Assembly (NCBI GenBank): GCA_016177845.1
Contig: JACOUO010000028.1
Location: forward strand, 1-64,000
DNA: 64,000 nucleotides
Direction of reading: 5' to 3'
Source: Deltaproteobacteria bacterium
Lineage (GTDB): Bacteria > Desulfobacterota > GWC2-55-46
Part shown: piece after piece, positions 55,252-64,000 of the stretch
How the letters are laid out: each line of letters opens with the position of its first letter
Position numbering within the stretch: the first letter of the stretch is position 1
The notes under the pieces: model-generated
The model's database searches: none
What the model saw: only the letters and a program-made list of their open reading frames with translations
Told to the model about the DNA's origin: nothing
Program-made: the position numbers and the translations under genes

Positions 55252-56363
55252 ATTGTAAGCCCCCGTCCTTCGAGTTCTGCTCTTGCCTCGGCAACCCTGT
55301 CAAAGGCGTCTTTTCCCTCAAGCCATTTGCTCAACTCACGAAGGCCTTCTTCGAGCGTGACCTCGGGTTCGTACTTGAGTATTTTCCTTGCAAGCCCGAT
55401 ATCTGCAAAACAGTGGCGGATATCACCCATCCTGTATTTGCCGCTCACCTCTGGCCTTATATCTTTTCCAAATACAAAAGCCATCTTCTCAGCTACTTCC
55501 ATAATGGAATAAGGCATGCCGCTGCCGATGTTAAATACCTTATCAACTGCCTCAGGCACTGTAAGGGCAAGCAGGCACGCGTTTGCGACATCATAGACGC
55601 TTACAAAATCCCTCTTCTGGTTTCCATCCTCATATATCATGGGCGCTTTATCATTTAAGAGCCTCGCCCCGAATATCGCAAGCACTCCGGTGTACGGGTT
55701 TGAGAATGCCTGCCTTGTGCCAAAGACATTAAAAAATCTGAGCGCTACTGTTGGTATGCCGTAGGCGCGTCCTATCATAAGGCATGCTCTCTCCTGATCG
55801 TATTTAGTCAGAGCATATACAGATGAAAGGGACGGAGTCTTTGTCTCAGGAGTGGGTATCGGGTTTAAGGGCTCGCCATTTTCATCGAGAGCCTCCCACT
55901 GAGCGCACCTGAGCTGTTCAAGGCTTCTTGAAGCCTTGCTATGGACCTTCCCGTCTGTCGAATAATACAGCCCCTCGCCGTAGATGCTCATGCTTGAGGC
56001 AACGACAAGCCTTTCGATATTCCTTTTTGACAATGCCTCAAGCAGCACCGCAGTACCCCTTGAGTTTATGTCAACATACTTTTCTATTTCATACATGCTC
56101 TGCCCCACGCCTACGGCTGAGGCAAAATGATATACAGCGTCTATTCCGTCAAGAGCCTTTTCAACGATATCTCTATCCCTTACATCACCGAGAACAAGCT
56201 CGACCTCAGGATTCAAATAATCCGGCCTAGAGGCATCAGGCCCGTGCACCTGCTCAGAAAGATTGTCAAGTGCGCGAACGCTGCAGCCTTCTTTAATAAG
56301 CGCGTCGGCAAGATGCGAACCTATGAACCCCGCTCCTCCGGTAATTAAAATATGCTTGCTCAC
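55248..56363 (-). CDS. NAD-dependent sugar epimerase, dTDP-L-rhamnose 4-epimerase-like
   Basis: 371 residues from a GTG at 56363, giving SKHILITGGAGFIGSHLADA; GAGGAGG six bases upstream fixes this start, although the frame is open further upstream. The Rossmann GxxGxxG motif, the SSMSIYGEG and YALTKYDQE (YxxxK) motifs and RFFNVFGTRQA are all present. It resembles the WbiB-type rhamnose 4-epimerases. It is the first gene of the cluster on the minus strand, so the main promoter should lie upstream of it. Confidence 0.88.
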   Translation of the reverse strand: MSKHILITGGAGFIGSHLADALIKEGCSVRALDNLSEQVHGPDASRPDYLNPEVELVLGDVRDRDIVEKALDGIDAVYHFASAVGVGQSMYEIEKYVDINSRGTAVLLEALSKRNIERLVVASSMSIYGEGLYYSTDGKVHSKASRSLEQLRCAQWEALDENGEPLNPIPTPETKTPSLSSVYALTKYDQERACLMIGRAYGIPTVALRFFNVFGTRQAFSNPYTGVLAIFGARLLNDKAPMIYEDGNQKRDFVSVYDVANACLLALTVPEAVDKVFNIGSGMPYSIMEVAEKMAFVFGKDIRPEVSGKYRMGDIRHCFADIGLARKILKYEPEVTLEEGLRELSKWLEGKDAFDRVAEARAELEGRGLTI

Positions 56364-56767
56364 TATCGCCTCCTCGATTGAGGCTGTTCTCTCCTCCGGC
56401 AAAAGCCTTCCCAGCCGTTTTTAACGGTTTTAAAAAAACAATTATTCGGCACAGATTCCGGCGGGGCTGGGAACTTCTTCTGCCGATGACTTTTTGGAGC
56501 AGGGAGAGTCAGCGCAACGGTTTACGACAGTATTTTAAGAGTCAGAGATCTATTCTGGATTACGACAACAAAACTATGTACCCCTTTTCTAAACTTATAT
56601 CAGGATTTAAGTTTGTCAAGAGAACCCAGACCTTTGAAAATCACCTTTTTTCATGCTGTTGCGCTCAGTTCAGGCCCTGACTATACAAGACCTTAGATGC
56701 TGTTATAATTGATTAGTAAAAGAGAGTGAATACCATGAACAGGTTTAAAAAAGGTCGGCAGCCTTGA
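56364..56767. other. Upstream region of the glycan cluster
   Basis: About 400 bp without a real gene. A perfect TTGACA lies on the minus strand at 56619-56614, but the nearest -10-like hexamer (TATAAG, 56599-56594) is only 14 bases away, so I do not call a promoter. A CCGTT/AACGG inverted repeat lies near 56415-56428. Confidence 0.3.
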
Positions 56768-56917
56768 GATAGAAGAAGATATCAATTATCACGGGATTTT
56801 TACACGGAAGCGGGACGAATGCTGCAAGGCTTAGAGCGGCTTGATCAGATAAAATACGCAATACTCGAAAAGGACGGAGGCATAACGATAGTGCCTAAAG
56901 ATAAGTTCAGGCATTGA
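56768..56917 (+). pseudogene. Remnant of a YetF/DUF421-like gene (C-terminal end only)
   Basis: A 49-codon open stretch between stop codons has no start of its own at the beginning. It ends [20 protein letters not shown] and VPKDKFRH, which resembles the conserved C-terminus of DUF421/YetF proteins (a strand ending in I-x-V-I/V-P). The upstream part of the gene is absent or scrambled in other frames. A short ATG start inside (GRMLQG) could still give about 30 residues. Confidence 0.5.
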
Positions 56918-57069
56918 ACTGAAGTATATAGCCGGACAAAAGAGCCCGCTGAACCCGAATTTCAGTTTTTTTAAAAATATGCTGATAAATCAAAACATTG
57001 GCTTGAGAAAAGGGTTCGATTCCATGTATAATATTAGGGTAAATTCTACATGGAAATGCAGTACAGAAG

Positions 57070-57804
57070 TTGGCCTATTTAAGGATCATGACATATAATG
57101 TCCACAGCTGTATTGGCTGGGACGGGCATCTCTCGACTTTCAGGATTGCGGATGTAATCGCTCAGTATGAGCCGGATATAGTAGCCCTGCAGGAAATTGA
57201 CGCGGGACGGGCCCGCACAGGGTTTATACATCAGGCGGAAAAAATAGCGGAACATCTCAACATGGATTTCCATTTTCATCCGTCCATTGAAATCAAAGAA
57301 GAGCAATACGGAAACGCGATTTTAAGCCGGTATCCGCTCCGTCTTATTCAGGCAGGCGCTCTGCCCACATATAAAAGATGGCGCACACGGGAACAAAGGG
57401 GCGCTATCTGGGCATCTATTGAGTTCACCGGTAAAGAAGTCCACATTATAAATACCCATCTCGGGCTGCACTGGCGTGAGCGCATAGCACAGGCAGAAGC
57501 GCTGCTAAGCTCAGAGTGGGCTTCGCATACAGCATGCTGTTCCCCACTAATCATCTGCGGTGATTTCAATGCCTTGCCTATTACCTCAGCTTACCGCAGG
57601 TTTCGCAGAAAATTCAAGGATGCCCAGCTTTCCCTTGACGGCACAAAGCCCTGCAAGACATATCCAAGCCGCTATCCGATAGCCCGTATCGACCACATCT
57701 TCACAAGCCAGGAAATTGAGATTGAAAGCGTCCATGTGCCCAATACCGGGCTGGCGCGAATTGCCTCTGACCACCTGCCGCTTATTGCCGAAATAAAAAT
57801 TTAG
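57070..57804 (+). CDS. Endonuclease/exonuclease/phosphatase (EEP) family protein
   Basis: 244 residues. The EEP catalytic segments are RIMTYNVHSCIG, VALQEID (metal-binding Glu), IINTHLGLHW, ICGDFNALP and SDHLPLIAEI. The start is a TTG at 57070; an in-frame stop lies before it, and the only later ATG (57088) would cut into the first strand. It is 18 bp upstream of a phospholipase D-like gene, a common pairing with lipid metabolism. Its substrate could be a lipid or nucleic acid phosphodiester. Confidence 0.9.
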   Translation: MAYLRIMTYNVHSCIGWDGHLSTFRIADVIAQYEPDIVALQEIDAGRARTGFIHQAEKIAEHLNMDFHFHPSIEIKEEQYGNAILSRYPLRLIQAGALPTYKRWRTREQRGAIWASIEFTGKEVHIINTHLGLHWRERIAQAEALLSSEWASHTACCSPLIICGDFNALPITSAYRRFRRKFKDAQLSLDGTKPCKTYPSRYPIARIDHIFTSQEIEIESVHVPNTGLARIASDHLPLIAEIKI

Positions 57805-57822
57805 AAATAACCTCTTACCCTC

Positions 57823-59385
57823 ATGAGGTGCCGGATGTTTGGACGAATTCTCAAACCCGGCCGTAACTGCCGGGATATTTCAGAGATAAATAAGGCCGGA
57901 CTTCTCGTCGACGGCCACGATTATTACAGGGCTTTCTATCATGCTGCCCTGAAGGCGCAGAGCCATATCTTCATCTCAGGCTGGCAATTCGACAGCCAGG
58001 TCACGCTTCTTCGCGGAGACAATCTTAGTGAAGCAAAAGGTGAAATCCGATTTCTCAGTTTTTTGAACCAGCTTTGCGCGCGCAACCCAAAACTCAAGAT
58101 ATACATACTCGCGTGGGATTTCAGCATAATCTTTTTCCTTGAGAGGGAATGGATGCAGGAATGGGTATTTAACTGGTCCTCCGGCGACAGGCTCTTTTTC
58201 CGCTTTGATAACAGGCACCCGATTGGCGCAAGCCAGCACCAGAAGTTTGTTGTGATAGACGGGGCATTGGCCTTCCTCGGAGGGCTTGATATCTGCGCAG
58301 GCAGATGGGATGAAAGAAGCCATATGCCCCGTAATCCTGACAGGGTAAACCCTGACGGATTAGCCTATGAGCCGTATCATGATGTGCAATCTTACCTTAC
58401 CGGCCCGATTGTAGCCGAGCTTACTGAGACATTCAAAGAGAGATGGCGAAACTGCACAGGAGAGGAACTCAAGCCGCCGCCCCCGCTTGAAGGAGATTAT
58501 ATCCTTGAGAATATCGGCATCCCGATAAGTGCCAAAAAGGCGGCACTGAGCAGGACTCAGGCCTCCTCGCTTGTTCCTCTTCAAAATTCCATCTCGGAGA
58601 TAAGAAACCTCTATGTTGACGCGATACATAAAGCAAAACATCTCATCTACATTGAAAACCAGTACTTCAGCTCATATGCCATATACAGGGCGCTTGCCTA
58701 CAGAATGGAGAACAGGACAAAGCCAAAACTGGAAATCATTATTATTTTACCGAAGCGGCCGCACGGCTTTCTTGAGGAAATTTCACTCGGGGTGCCTCAG
58801 ACAAAAATGCTGGAGTCTTTGATGGAAATAGCAAGACGCACAGGCAACAAGCTCGGTGTGTACTATCCGGCGGGTTCTCTTGAGGACGGGAGCGAAATTC
58901 CGGTCTATATCCATTCAAAGGTCATGTTAATAGATGATAAGTTCCTTACGATGGGGTCAGCCAATACGACAAACAGGTCCCTTGGGCTCGACTCGGAGCT
59001 CAATGTCTCCTGGGAAGCGCCTTTGAGGACTAACTTCAGGATGATAAGGTCTCTCAGGAGATTAAGGGCAGACCTTCTTTCCGAACATACAGGGATAAAG
59101 GACGAAGAAGGATTAAAGCAGCTTGAAGCAAAAGAAGGGATTGTCGAATTCCTCAACAGGAAAGCGAACAATCCCTTCTACAGGCATAGATTGCATGACT
59201 TCGGGCCGTCTTACAATGCTGAACTGCTTAGCTCCTTAAAGCTTGACAACCTTATTCTCGACCCGGAAAAACCGATAATCGAAGAGAACCTCTTTGAAAT
59301 ACTCTCACCTTCCAGCTCCCTTTTCGTAACGGGCATTACAATACTCAAGAAGTGGTTCATGAGTAAAAACAGCGGATATCTCTAA
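57823..59385 (+). CDS. Phospholipase D / cardiolipin synthase-like protein
   Basis: 520 residues. Two HKD motifs are present: [18 protein letters not shown] and [19 protein letters not shown]. The protein lacks an obvious N-terminal TM pair, unlike ClsA, so it may be a soluble or peripheral PLD. The second ATG (57835) has GAGGTG five bases upstream and may be the true start. It meets cysN tail to tail, the two stops overlapping by a few bases. Confidence 0.93.
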   Translation: MRCRMFGRILKPGRNCRDISEINKAGLLVDGHDYYRAFYHAALKAQSHIFISGWQFDSQVTLLRGDNLSEAKGEIRFLSFLNQLCARNPKLKIYILAWDFSIIFFLEREWMQEWVFNWSSGDRLFFRFDNRHPIGASQHQKFVVIDGALAFLGGLDICAGRWDERSHMPRNPDRVNPDGLAYEPYHDVQSYLTGPIVAELTETFKERWRNCTGEELKPPPPLEGDYILENIGIPISAKKAALSRTQASSLVPLQNSISEIRNLYVDAIHKAKHLIYIENQYFSSYAIYRALAYRMENRTKPKLEIIIILPKRPHGFLEEISLGVPQTKMLESLMEIARRTGNKLGVYYPAGSLEDGSEIPVYIHSKVMLIDDKFLTMGSANTTNRSLGLDSELNVSWEAPLRTNFRMIRSLRRLRADLLSEHTGIKDEEGLKQLEAKEGIVEFLNRKANNPFYRHRLHDFGPSYNAELLSSLKLDNLILDPEKPIIEENLFEILSPSSSLFVTGITILKKWFMSKNSGYL

Positions 59386-60605
59386 ATTATAATGCCGCCT
59401 GCAACAGGGTGTCCCGCGTGCTCAAGGACAAACCTGCCAAGCTCAGGGATTTCGGAGAATTTATCTACGGCAACAGGTTTTTCAAGCTTTATCTGAACCT
59501 CGGCAATTTCAGCCGGCTTTATGATAGTCGAGTCCTTCTCAACAATCTCAACCGAGGCCGGGTCAAATCTCCTGTGTATCTTTTCGATTTTGCCGTTTAC
59601 TTCCTGCGTGGCGCATTTGAACTTAACCGGTATGCCAAGCCTGTACTCGCTGTCAATAAGCCAGAAGATGTTTGCCTGAATGGTATCAGTCACAGTGGAA
59701 GCGGCGCAGTCCTCAAGGATATCCCCTCTTGAGAGGCCGCCATCTTCTTCTACAACCAAGCCTACGCAATCACCTGTGGCGGCTTCGGTCAAACCGTCCT
59801 CCATGAATTTCTTTATTTCAACTATTTTAGATTTCCTGTTCTGCGGAAGTATGAAGATGTCCTGGCCTTTCCTGAGTACGCCTGCCTCTATCCTGCCTAC
59901 GGCAACCTTGGTGCCTTCAATCTCATACACGTCCTGAACTGGGAACCTCAGGCCCTTCTCCTCGATTACAAGAGAGTTGAAGCTGTCGAGAGCGCTTAAG
60001 ACTGTCGGGCCGTCGTACCATGAAAGCTTCTCTGTCCTTGAAGCTACATTCTCTCCCTTGCTAGCTGAGATGGGGATTACAAAAGCCGGGGTAATGCCCA
60101 AACCTTCAAGCACTTTGATGATCTCGTCTTTGACCTTTGTGAATGTCTGCTCGGAATAATCCACAAGGTCCATCTTGTTGGCTATTACCGCAACCTGCTT
60201 TATTCCAAGGAGGCTTAAGATATGGCAGTGCCTTAATGTCTGCTCCTGCACTCCTCTGCTTACATCTACAAGCATAAGCGCGGCCTCCGCCTGTGAGGTG
60301 CCGCTTATCATGTTCTTAAGAAATTCCTTGTGGCCGGGCGCGTCTATGATGACATACCTTCTCTTTTCGGTCTTGAAGAATGTATGTGCGATGTCGATTG
60401 TGATGCCCTTTTCCCTCTCCTCTTCAAGGTTGTCCATTATATAGGCGAACTCAAGCTCCTTGCCCAGCGCCTCCGATGTCCTTTTTATCTCCTCAAGCTT
60501 CTCAGGAGGAAGGGAGCCCGTATCATAAAAAAGCCTTCCTACGAGGGTTGACTTACCATGGTCAACATGGCCGACAATAACTATATGTAGTGATCTCTCT
60601 TCCAT
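59382..60605 (-). CDS. cysN: Sulfate adenylyltransferase subunit 1 (GTPase) CysN
   Basis: 407 residues from [24 protein letters not shown] upstream supports this start, though the frame is open further. G1 [10 protein letters not shown]2/G3 GITIDIAHT and DAPGHKEF, and G4 NKMD are all present, followed by two beta-barrel domains. The protein is shorter than E. coli CysN (about 475) and has no fused APS kinase (CysC). With CysD it makes APS from sulfate and ATP, driven by GTP hydrolysis. cysD is 10 bp upstream. Confidence 0.94.
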   Translation of the reverse strand: MEERSLHIVIVGHVDHGKSTLVGRLFYDTGSLPPEKLEEIKRTSEALGKELEFAYIMDNLEEEREKGITIDIAHTFFKTEKRRYVIIDAPGHKEFLKNMISGTSQAEAALMLVDVSRGVQEQTLRHCHILSLLGIKQVAVIANKMDLVDYSEQTFTKVKDEIIKVLEGLGITPAFVIPISASKGENVASRTEKLSWYDGPTVLSALDSFNSLVIEEKGLRFPVQDVYEIEGTKVAVGRIEAGVLRKGQDIFILPQNRKSKIVEIKKFMEDGLTEAATGDCVGLVVEEDGGLSRGDILEDCAASTVTDTIQANIFWLIDSEYRLGIPVKFKCATQEVNGKIEKIHRRFDPASVEIVEKDSTIIKPAEIAEVQIKLEKPVAVDKFSEIPELGRFVLEHAGHPVAGGIII

Positions 60606-60615
60606 GGTCGTCTCC

Positions 60616-61419
60616 TTACATGTATCCGAGTGAACGGAGTTTCTGCATCGTGTATGCGTCTTCCTTGTCCTGTGCCCTGCCGGCGCGCTCTGCAGTATTT
60701 GTGTGCTCAAGCTCGTAGATTATCTCATCCACGCTTGAGGCCTGCGACTCTATCGGAGAGCAGCATGGCACGCATCCGATAGACCTGAACCTCTTGGCGT
60801 TCCTGCTGAAGTAAAGCTCTGAAAGCGGCATGTTCTCACGCTTGATATACTTCCATATGTCAAGCTCGGTCATGTGGAGTATCGGGTGTACCCTGAAGTG
60901 GTTATCCTCTTCAGCAGTGGACTTGTACTGGTCCCAGAGTTCCGCAGGCTGGTCTTCATAGTTCCATTTAAAATTCTCATCCCTTGGCGAAAAGACCCTC
61001 TCCTTTGCCCGTATGCCGTGTTCATCTCTCCTGATGCCTAATAGAAGTGCCTTGAAGCCGTACCTGTTGATGGTCTGCTTAAGGGCGTTCGTCTTAAGTT
61101 CATTACAGCAGTCAAGCTTCGCGCCTTTTGTTGGGCCCATCCCTGCCTCTATCTCGCTTTCGTTCTTGCCGATTATGAGGTCAAGGTCCCACTTCTTTGC
61201 GTACTCGTCCCTGAACTTGTACATCTCAGGGAATTTATAAGAGGTATCTATGTGTATTACGGGAAAAGGAATTTTTCCGTAAAACGCCTTTCTGCAAAGC
61301 CAGAGGAGGGTTGTGGAGTCCTTACCCACAGACCACAGCACAGCTATGTTTCTGAATTTCGCGTATGCCTCCCGTATTATGAATATGCTCTTGTTCTCAA
61401 GTATGGTCAGATGGTCCAT
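60616..61419 (-). CDS. cysD: Sulfate adenylyltransferase subunit 2 CysD
   Basis: 267 residues of the PP-loop ATP pyrophosphatase superfamily. The PP-loop reads [14 protein letters not shown] (usually SGGKDS), followed by [35 protein letters not shown] and the C-terminal [14 protein letters not shown] that marks CysD. It catalyses ATP sulfurylase chemistry with CysN. No cysC or cysH is in the window, so the fate of APS (assimilation, or sulfation of a product) is open. Confidence 0.95.
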   Translation of the reverse strand: MDHLTILENKSIFIIREAYAKFRNIAVLWSVGKDSTTLLWLCRKAFYGKIPFPVIHIDTSYKFPEMYKFRDEYAKKWDLDLIIGKNESEIEAGMGPTKGAKLDCCNELKTNALKQTINRYGFKALLLGIRRDEHGIRAKERVFSPRDENFKWNYEDQPAELWDQYKSTAEEDNHFRVHPILHMTELDIWKYIKRENMPLSELYFSRNAKRFRSIGCVPCCSPIESQASSVDEIIYELEHTNTAERAGRAQDKEDAYTMQKLRSLGYM

Positions 61420-61420
61420 T

Positions 61421-62764
61421 TCAGCCTCCGATTAGGTGAGCGAGTATAATATCAGCCAGATTCTCTATGTGAAGCCTCTCAGACGGGGCAGCCGCTGCAG
61501 GCATTATGCAGTGCGCGTCATGCCTTGTGTGCATGCCTCTGAAATGGCTTGTGCCGAATACATCCTGCTTTTTCAGATTTCCTTTAAGGTCAAATCCGTC
61601 ATGAGCGATACAGACAAGGTCAGGAGCCTTATCAGTTGCCCTGCCCTTATAAAGCGCGTCTTTCCCATAGACAGCCTTTATTACAGGCCTTCCGTTATAT
61701 GTTATATTCTCAAGGCCTTTCTTGAGGCCTTCTATCACCTGTCTTTTGTCATTGTCGCTTACAGACCCCAGCGGATATCTGCCCTCGACATTTATGTATA
61801 TCCTTGACGGGTCCATTGCAAAGGCCTTTGAGCCTGAATCTATCTGCTCAAAGAACTCGCGTGACGGATTGAGATTTAAATACCCATTCTCCTTAAGCCA
61901 GGTATTGAGATAGACTTCCTTTTCAATTACGGTGAATCCGTGGTCAGACATTGTCATGAAAAGACCCGCGCCTGAGGTTATCTCCATAAATCTGTCAAAA
62001 AGCCTGCCGACGACTTCATCCATTTTTCTGTAAAAAGAAACGAATGTCTCATGATACCTGTGGCTGCCATCGAGAGCCGCGTCAAAGAAGAAGTGATGGA
62101 GCCTGTCTGTCTCGGTTATTACGCCGATAAACAGCTCCCATGACTCGTTATTTAAAAAATGCTCATAAGCCTCTGCCCTCTTTTCAAGCGCAAGAAAAGC
62201 TTCCCTGAAAAAACCCTCAGGGTCTGTTGCAGCCCTGTTTGCGTCAACATCAGGGATGTAGCCCATTGACTTAAGATAATCATACGCGCTCTCAGGATAT
62301 GTCCCCTTCTTCAAATCAGGGCAGACAAAGCCTGCGGTAAGGATACCGTTTAAAGGCATTGCGGGGAATGTCTGCGGGATATTAAGCACAATTGACCTAA
62401 GCGTTTTATCTACCTTGCCCCTGTACCTGTCAAAGAGAGTCGAGCCTTTCTCAGATTTGCCGCCTGTTATGTCCCATATGGAAGGGGCCTGCACATCCAT
62501 GAAATTCGGAAAGGACATCTTGTATGTGCCGTACTTAAGTTCCATAAATCCGTAGATGCCGTGCTCGCCCGGATTTACCCCTGTCATAAATGAAGTCCAT
62601 GAGGTTGAGGACACATCAGGGATGGACGCATCCATCTGCGCCAGATTAAAACCGCTCCCAAGTATCCTCTTGAAGTTAGGCAGATAGCCTCTCTCCATAT
62701 ATTCGGAAAGCAGGGTGTATGGAGCCCCGTCAATTCCAATCACAAGTGTTTTCGGTGTACTCAT
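61421..62764 (-). CDS. Alkaline phosphatase superfamily (type I phosphodiesterase) protein
   Basis: 447 residues. VIGIDGAPYTLLSEY with the metal Asp, the nucleophile region DVSSTSWTSFMTGVNPGEHG, and MSDHGFTVIEKEVYLNTWLKENGY are typical of the nucleotide pyrophosphatase/phosphodiesterase branch. No signal peptide is seen. It ends one base before cysD on the same strand, so it is co-transcribed with the sulfate-activation genes; a role in handling an adenylylated or sulfated product is possible but inferred. Confidence 0.88.
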   Translation of the reverse strand: MSTPKTLVIGIDGAPYTLLSEYMERGYLPNFKRILGSGFNLAQMDASIPDVSSTSWTSFMTGVNPGEHGIYGFMELKYGTYKMSFPNFMDVQAPSIWDITGGKSEKGSTLFDRYRGKVDKTLRSIVLNIPQTFPAMPLNGILTAGFVCPDLKKGTYPESAYDYLKSMGYIPDVDANRAATDPEGFFREAFLALEKRAEAYEHFLNNESWELFIGVITETDRLHHFFFDAALDGSHRYHETFVSFYRKMDEVVGRLFDRFMEITSGAGLFMTMSDHGFTVIEKEVYLNTWLKENGYLNLNPSREFFEQIDSGSKAFAMDPSRIYINVEGRYPLGSVSDNDKRQVIEGLKKGLENITYNGRPVIKAVYGKDALYKGRATDKAPDLVCIAHDGFDLKGNLKKQDVFGTSHFRGMHTRHDAHCIMPAAAAPSERLHIENLADIILAHLIGG

Positions 62765-62773
62765 CTCGTTTGA

Positions 62774-64000
62774 TCAATTCTCCTTTTCAACTCTGCATAA
62801 AAGCCCTCTCAACTGGTATGAGCCGAAAGCGCTGTCATAGGGCGGCGCGTTATTAGTAAGCACATTAGCGTTTGATTCAAAGACTCCGTAATCAGGCCCC
62901 TGCCTTTCAGGGAACCACCAGCCATGTTCAACGCTCACCACATCAGGGTGAATATCTTCAGTGACTATGGCCTTCATCCTTATCGAGCCTCTTGGGGTGG
63001 ATATCTTGACCCAATCGTTGTTTTCGATATTATTCTTAAGGGCGGTCTTCGGGTGCAGCTCCACGCCTGGGTCAGGCCTCAATTTTCTCAAGGACTCTAC
63101 CTGCCTGTGTTCGCTATGGAAGAACTCTGCCCTTCTGCTGCCTGTGATAAGTATGTTCGGAAATTCCTTTGCCAAATCAGGCGCAGAGATTGGGCTTTCA
63201 GGCGGTTCCTTAAATGAAGGAAGGGTATCATACCCAAGCCTCTGAAGGGACTTGCAGAGGAGCTCGACCTTTCTCGAAGGCGTCCTGAACCCCTGCACCT
63301 CATATCTTCTGTATTCATGCTCAGGATAAATGAAGCCCTTTTCCTTAAGCGTCTTATAATCAATGCCCAGAGGCTCAAGCTGTGCGTTCATCACATCTTC
63401 AAGGCTCTCTTCGCTTCCGGGCAGATTAAGCCTTTTTGAAAGCTCGTTGATTATCCATTCGTCCTGCCTGCACTCGCCCCTCTGCGTTATCTTATTTTGC
63501 GCCATGACCATATTCTCAACAACAAGGGGATAACCTATGACCTGCTCAGTCTCTGTCCAGAAAGCCGCAGGCAGTACATAATCCGCAATGGCGGCGGTCG
63601 GCGTCATAAAAAGGTCTGTGACGACAAGAAGCTCGAGTGCTTTAAGGCTCTCATATACCTCTTTTGAATTGGCAACGGTTGTCAGAGGATTATTCCCGAA
63701 TATCAAGAGCGCCCTTATTTTATACGGGTCGCCCGTCCTCATTGCCTTGAATAATGCAGGTATGTGGGCTGAAGGCATAAATGCCCGCCAGCCGCCAAGA
63801 AGCTTGAACTCATCTCCGCCAAGGCGTTTTTTCCCCATGCCTTCGGGCAGCTTATCCTTTAGCGTAGGATAGCTTTTTATTACATTCATCCCGATGATAT
63901 CTCCGCCCGGGATGTCAATATTTCCTGTTATGGCCCTCAATATAGCAAGGGCCCTTACGGTCTGAAGCGAGTTATGGTTCTGCTCAATGCCAAGCCCCCA
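62774..64000 (-). CDS. Molybdopterin oxidoreductase, DMSO-reductase family (partial, N-terminus beyond right edge)
   Basis: The frame is open to the right edge, so only the C-terminal 408 residues are seen. Family marks are GIEQNHNSLQTVRALAIL, then AITGNIDIPGGD, LLIFGNNPLTTVANSKEVYE, VVTDLFMTPTAAIADYVLPA and the C-terminal molybdopterin-binding barrel with GWWFPERQGP and NNAPPYDSAFGSYQL. This group includes polysulfide/thiosulfate and related reductases; the substrate cannot be set without the N-terminal half. It is nine bases upstream of the phosphatase-superfamily gene. Confidence 0.92.
   Translation of the reverse strand, partial: WGLGIEQNHNSLQTVRALAILRAITGNIDIPGGDIIGMNVIKSYPTLKDKLPEGMGKKRLGGDEFKLLGGWRAFMPSAHIPALFKAMRTGDPYKIRALLIFGNNPLTTVANSKEVYESLKALELLVVTDLFMTPTAAIADYVLPAAFWTETEQVIGYPLVVENMVMAQNKITQRGECRQDEWIINELSKRLNLPGSEESLEDVMNAQLEPLGIDYKTLKEKGFIYPEHEYRRYEVQGFRTPSRKVELLCKSLQRLGYDTLPSFKEPPESPISAPDLAKEFPNILITGSRRAEFFHSEHRQVESLRKLRPDPGVELHPKTALKNNIENNDWVKISTPRGSIRMKAIVTEDIHPDVVSVEHGWWFPERQGPDYGVFESNANVLTNNAPPYDSAFGSYQLRGLLCRVEKEN

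Noticed and set aside
56594-56619. TTGACA with TATAAG as a promoter for the glycan cluster
   Set aside because: The spacer is only 14 bases and the site is more than 200 bases from the first start codon, so I do not call it.

Overview
The window looks like a chromosomal segment of an anaerobic or facultative Gram-negative bacterium, most likely from the Nitrospirota (Thermodesulfovibrionia-like), with Desulfobacterota as the alternative. The assignment is an inference. It rests on a very large periplasmic multiheme cytochrome, a CysD/CysN pair next to a molybdopterin oxidoreductase, a dense set of chemotaxis and c-di-GMP genes, and the translation block thrS-infC-rpmI-rplT-pheS-pheT-ihf-merR flanked by tRNA genes. 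No rRNA, CRISPR array, insertion sequence or phage gene was seen. Most genes lie on the minus strand.

Layout. 1-4566: a giant c-type cytochrome open at the left edge (51 CXXCH motifs counted in 1162 codons) and, upstream of it, a membrane b-type cytochrome; together they look like a quinol-to-periplasm electron module. 4837-13092: a CHASE hybrid histidine kinase, msrA with a clear terminator, a CHASE4-GGDEF-EAL protein and the helicase hrpB. 13183-23079: a ten-gene chemosensory cluster on one strand (cheB, cheD, a kinase whose H-box lacks His, cheR, cheW, MCP, cheA, STAS, cheY, second MCP). 23344-28160, plus strand: a PatB/MalY-type C-S lyase, a PAS-GAF-HD-GYP protein and a decayed GGDEF gene. 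28249-36176: tRNA-Pro, merR, ihf, pheT, pheS, rplT, rpmI, infC, thrS and tRNA-Val. infC appears to start at an AUA codon that overlaps the thrS stop.

36363-56363: a 20-kb minus-strand carbohydrate cluster, much of it with overlapping or nearly abutting genes. It contains two NAD-dependent epimerases (one fused to a glycosidase-like domain that has lost its catalytic Glu residues), a B12-binding radical SAM protein, two GT4 glycosyltransferases, four CgeB-like glycosyltransferases, a sugar nucleotidyltransferase, two methyltransferases, a glycosidase whose barrel order looks circularly permuted, a PIG-L deacetylase, an acyltransferase, a phosphoribosyltransferase-kinase fusion and a PHP phosphoesterase. 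A small stress-gene block (46012-47594) with a broken alcohol dehydrogenase interrupts it. The whole set reads as a pathway for a methylated, N-acylated or deacetylated oligosaccharide or glycoconjugate whose product is unknown.

56768-64000: a small gene remnant, an EEP-family phosphatase and a phospholipase D/cardiolipin synthase-like protein on the plus strand, then cysN, cysD, an alkaline-phosphatase-superfamily enzyme and a molybdopterin oxidoreductase cut by the right edge, all on the minus strand.

The strongest leads for something new are the giant repeat-built cytochrome with its membrane partner and the unusual glycan cluster.
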